Shown here: positions 5,478-6,594 of the stretch, in pieces | Position numbering within the stretch: position 1 is the first letter of the stretch | How the letters are laid out: every line of letters begins with the position of its first letter | Source of the DNA: Ilumatobacter sp. | Lineage (GTDB): Bacteria; Actinomycetota; Acidimicrobiia; Acidimicrobiales; Ilumatobacteraceae | Reading direction: 5' to 3' | DNA: 6,594 bases | Assembly: GCA_029263275.1 (NCBI GenBank) | Contig: JAJCXU010000449.1 | Location: forward strand, 1 to 6,594 | The notes under the pieces: model-generated | Databases searched by the model: none | What the model was told of the DNA's origin: nothing | Seen by the model: only the letters and a program-made list of their open reading frames with translations | Made by a program: the position numbers and the translations under genes

Positions 5478-6594
5478 ATCAAGGACACCGCTTCGGCCTG
5501 GCTCGCATCAAGACCCTTCAACGTCTCGGGAGCGGGTTCGTGCTGACGATGGCGGGTCATCGCCTGGACGGTTGCCCATTCGACGAGTTCGACCTCACGG
5601 AGCAGGTGGCGGCTTGTCGTGTACCGCACGGCTGAGGGCGCCAGCCCAACCGAGCGCCCATCCGATGCACGAACGATGTCGCCCGGCTCGACCGGCGGGC
5701 AGAGTTCGACCACGCCGGCCGACGCCATCGCCTCGGCTCGGACTTGTTCGATCATGTCTGCGATCGTGGCCGGGTCGGGACCGGTCGTGCGCATTGCGAT
5801 CTGTTCGATCAGCTGCGACTCGGACCATTCCGCATGTCGTGTCTCCACCGCTTCAAGCACCTCCTCCACCGTCGGGCACACGATCGCCGCAGGTGAGACC
5901 ACGTTTCCGAGCGCCGACGCGATCATCCGATCGACATCGACCAGATGCTCAGCACGAGTCCTCCACCCAGCCCGCAGCGTTGCAGTCGGGTGCGCTGCCT
6001 CGTCGGGTTTGGCAGGTCGTGTGGCCAGCGTGATCGTCTTGTGCGCCTTGCCGACCTCGGCCGGCGTCGGGTTTCGTCCCTCACGCTCCACGAACCCGGC
6101 CGTCCACTCCCCCAGTGCTGCCTCGATGTCGGCACCGCGCCCCGAGAACTCATCGAGCACCCCCTGGTCGATGCCGACGATGTCGGCCTGACCGTTCGCA
6201 TCGACATCACCGAACGCGACACCCAGCGACGCGGTCAGGGCCGACCGGAAGAACGTCTGGAACTCGGCACCGGCAGCCTTCGCGTTCCGATACAGACCCC
6301 GGGCGTCGAGCGTGCGCCACTCACCATCCGACACGGTGCGCACGGCGTTCGCTATCAAGACGTGATCGTGGAGTTGTGGATCGAGGGCTCGGCTCGTGCG
6401 GTGCCGATAGCTGACACCGAACACACCCTCGGTGTCGACGACCGCAGCCCCGGCATGGCCTGTGCGCGTATACGCGATTCGCGGCGACAGCGATGCGATC
6501 GCTTGCTCGACCGCGGCCGTGAACGCGGCTTCCACCGCTGCCGACACAGCTGGGTCACCGAGCGCATAGAGCACGCTCGCCGACTTCGGAGCCG
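5456..6594 (-). CDS. MobF (TrwC/TraA) relaxase, N-terminal nuclease part, partial at window edge
   Basis: Conjugative relaxase domain that nicks the origin of transfer and attaches covalently to the DNA 5' end. The frame is open to the edge; the first visible residues are APKSASVLYALGDPAV, the conserved TrwC-family SAPKSVSxLYALGD block normally found roughly 80-100 residues into the protein, so the catalytic tyrosine lies outside. Counting from the Val at 6574, the metal-binding histidines are H58 (YRHRTSR), H69 and H71 (DPQLHDHV), with the 11- and 2-residue spacing seen in TrwC. Later come TTSRHLLREVELV (about 319-331), like the linker before RecD-type helicases, and LDASQAEAVSLM (355-366), the helicase entry. 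The frame then leaves register (WGRLVR, stop at 5456-5458) just before Walker A. In an intact protein it would continue into the helicase part. Confidence 0.9.
   Translation of the reverse strand, partial: APKSASVLYALGDPAVSAAVEAAFTAAVEQAIASLSPRIAYTRTGHAGAAVVDTEGVFGVSYRHRTSRALDPQLHDHVLIANAVRTVSDGEWRTLDARGLYRNAKAAGAEFQTFFRSALTASLGVAFGDVDANGQADIVGIDQGVLDEFSGRGADIEAALGEWTAGFVEREGRNPTPAEVGKAHKTITLATRPAKPDEAAHPTATLRAGWRTRAEHLVDVDRMIASALGNVVSPAAIVCPTVEEVLEAVETRHAEWSESQLIEQIAMRTTGPDPATIADMIEQVRAEAMASAGVVELCPPVEPGDIVRASDGRSVGLAPSAVRYTTSRHLLREVELVEWATVQAMTRHRQHEPAPETLKGLDASQAEAVSLMWGRLVR

Noticed and set aside
1..6594. CRISPR array, insertion sequence, toxin-antitoxin pair or phage-defence system
   Set aside because: No regularly spaced repeats, no transposase motifs with terminal repeats, and no paired small genes of recognised type are present.

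Overview
The window is GC-rich, with codons ending mostly in G or C and long open frames dense on the minus strand. It looks like an actinobacterium. The MMPL/ArsR pair and the actinobacterial-style TrwC/TraA relaxase fit that, and an acidimicrobial or similar environmental lineage is possible, but the sequence alone does not fix the genus.

Layout from left to right. Positions 1-564 hold no recognisable gene. They contain a nested hairpin (53-95), one doubtful 66-residue minus-strand frame (140-340) whose ribosome-binding site lies inside an inverted repeat, a small hairpin (448-463), and a very strong hairpin terminator (494-525). Next come two minus-strand genes in one likely transcription unit: an ArsR-family repressor (2813-3142) followed by a 715-residue MMPL/RND membrane transporter (565-2712). 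Almost the same 20-21 base motif sits just upstream of both start codons and is the best candidate operator.

Positions 3143-3669 are a decayed region. The one recognisable piece is a frameshifted, internally shortened remnant of a class I SAM-dependent methyltransferase on the plus strand (about 3257-3519). A small plus-strand hypothetical gene (3670-3996) follows. It converges on a conjugative relaxase that fills the right side on the minus strand and runs off the window edge.

The relaxase is a MobF (TrwC/TraA) type with an N-terminal HUH nuclease domain and a C-terminal RecD-like SF1 helicase. It is split into two frames at a four-G run (5472-5475 on the given strand). One additional G would restore a single reading frame exactly between the two domains. 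The right half is therefore probably part of a plasmid or integrative conjugative element, and the MMPL/ArsR pair is either its cargo or the neighbouring host DNA. I saw no CRISPR array, no complete RNA gene, no recognisable oriT and no insertion sequence. The clearest leads are the shared operator motif and the relaxase frameshift; I do not see a convincing new system.
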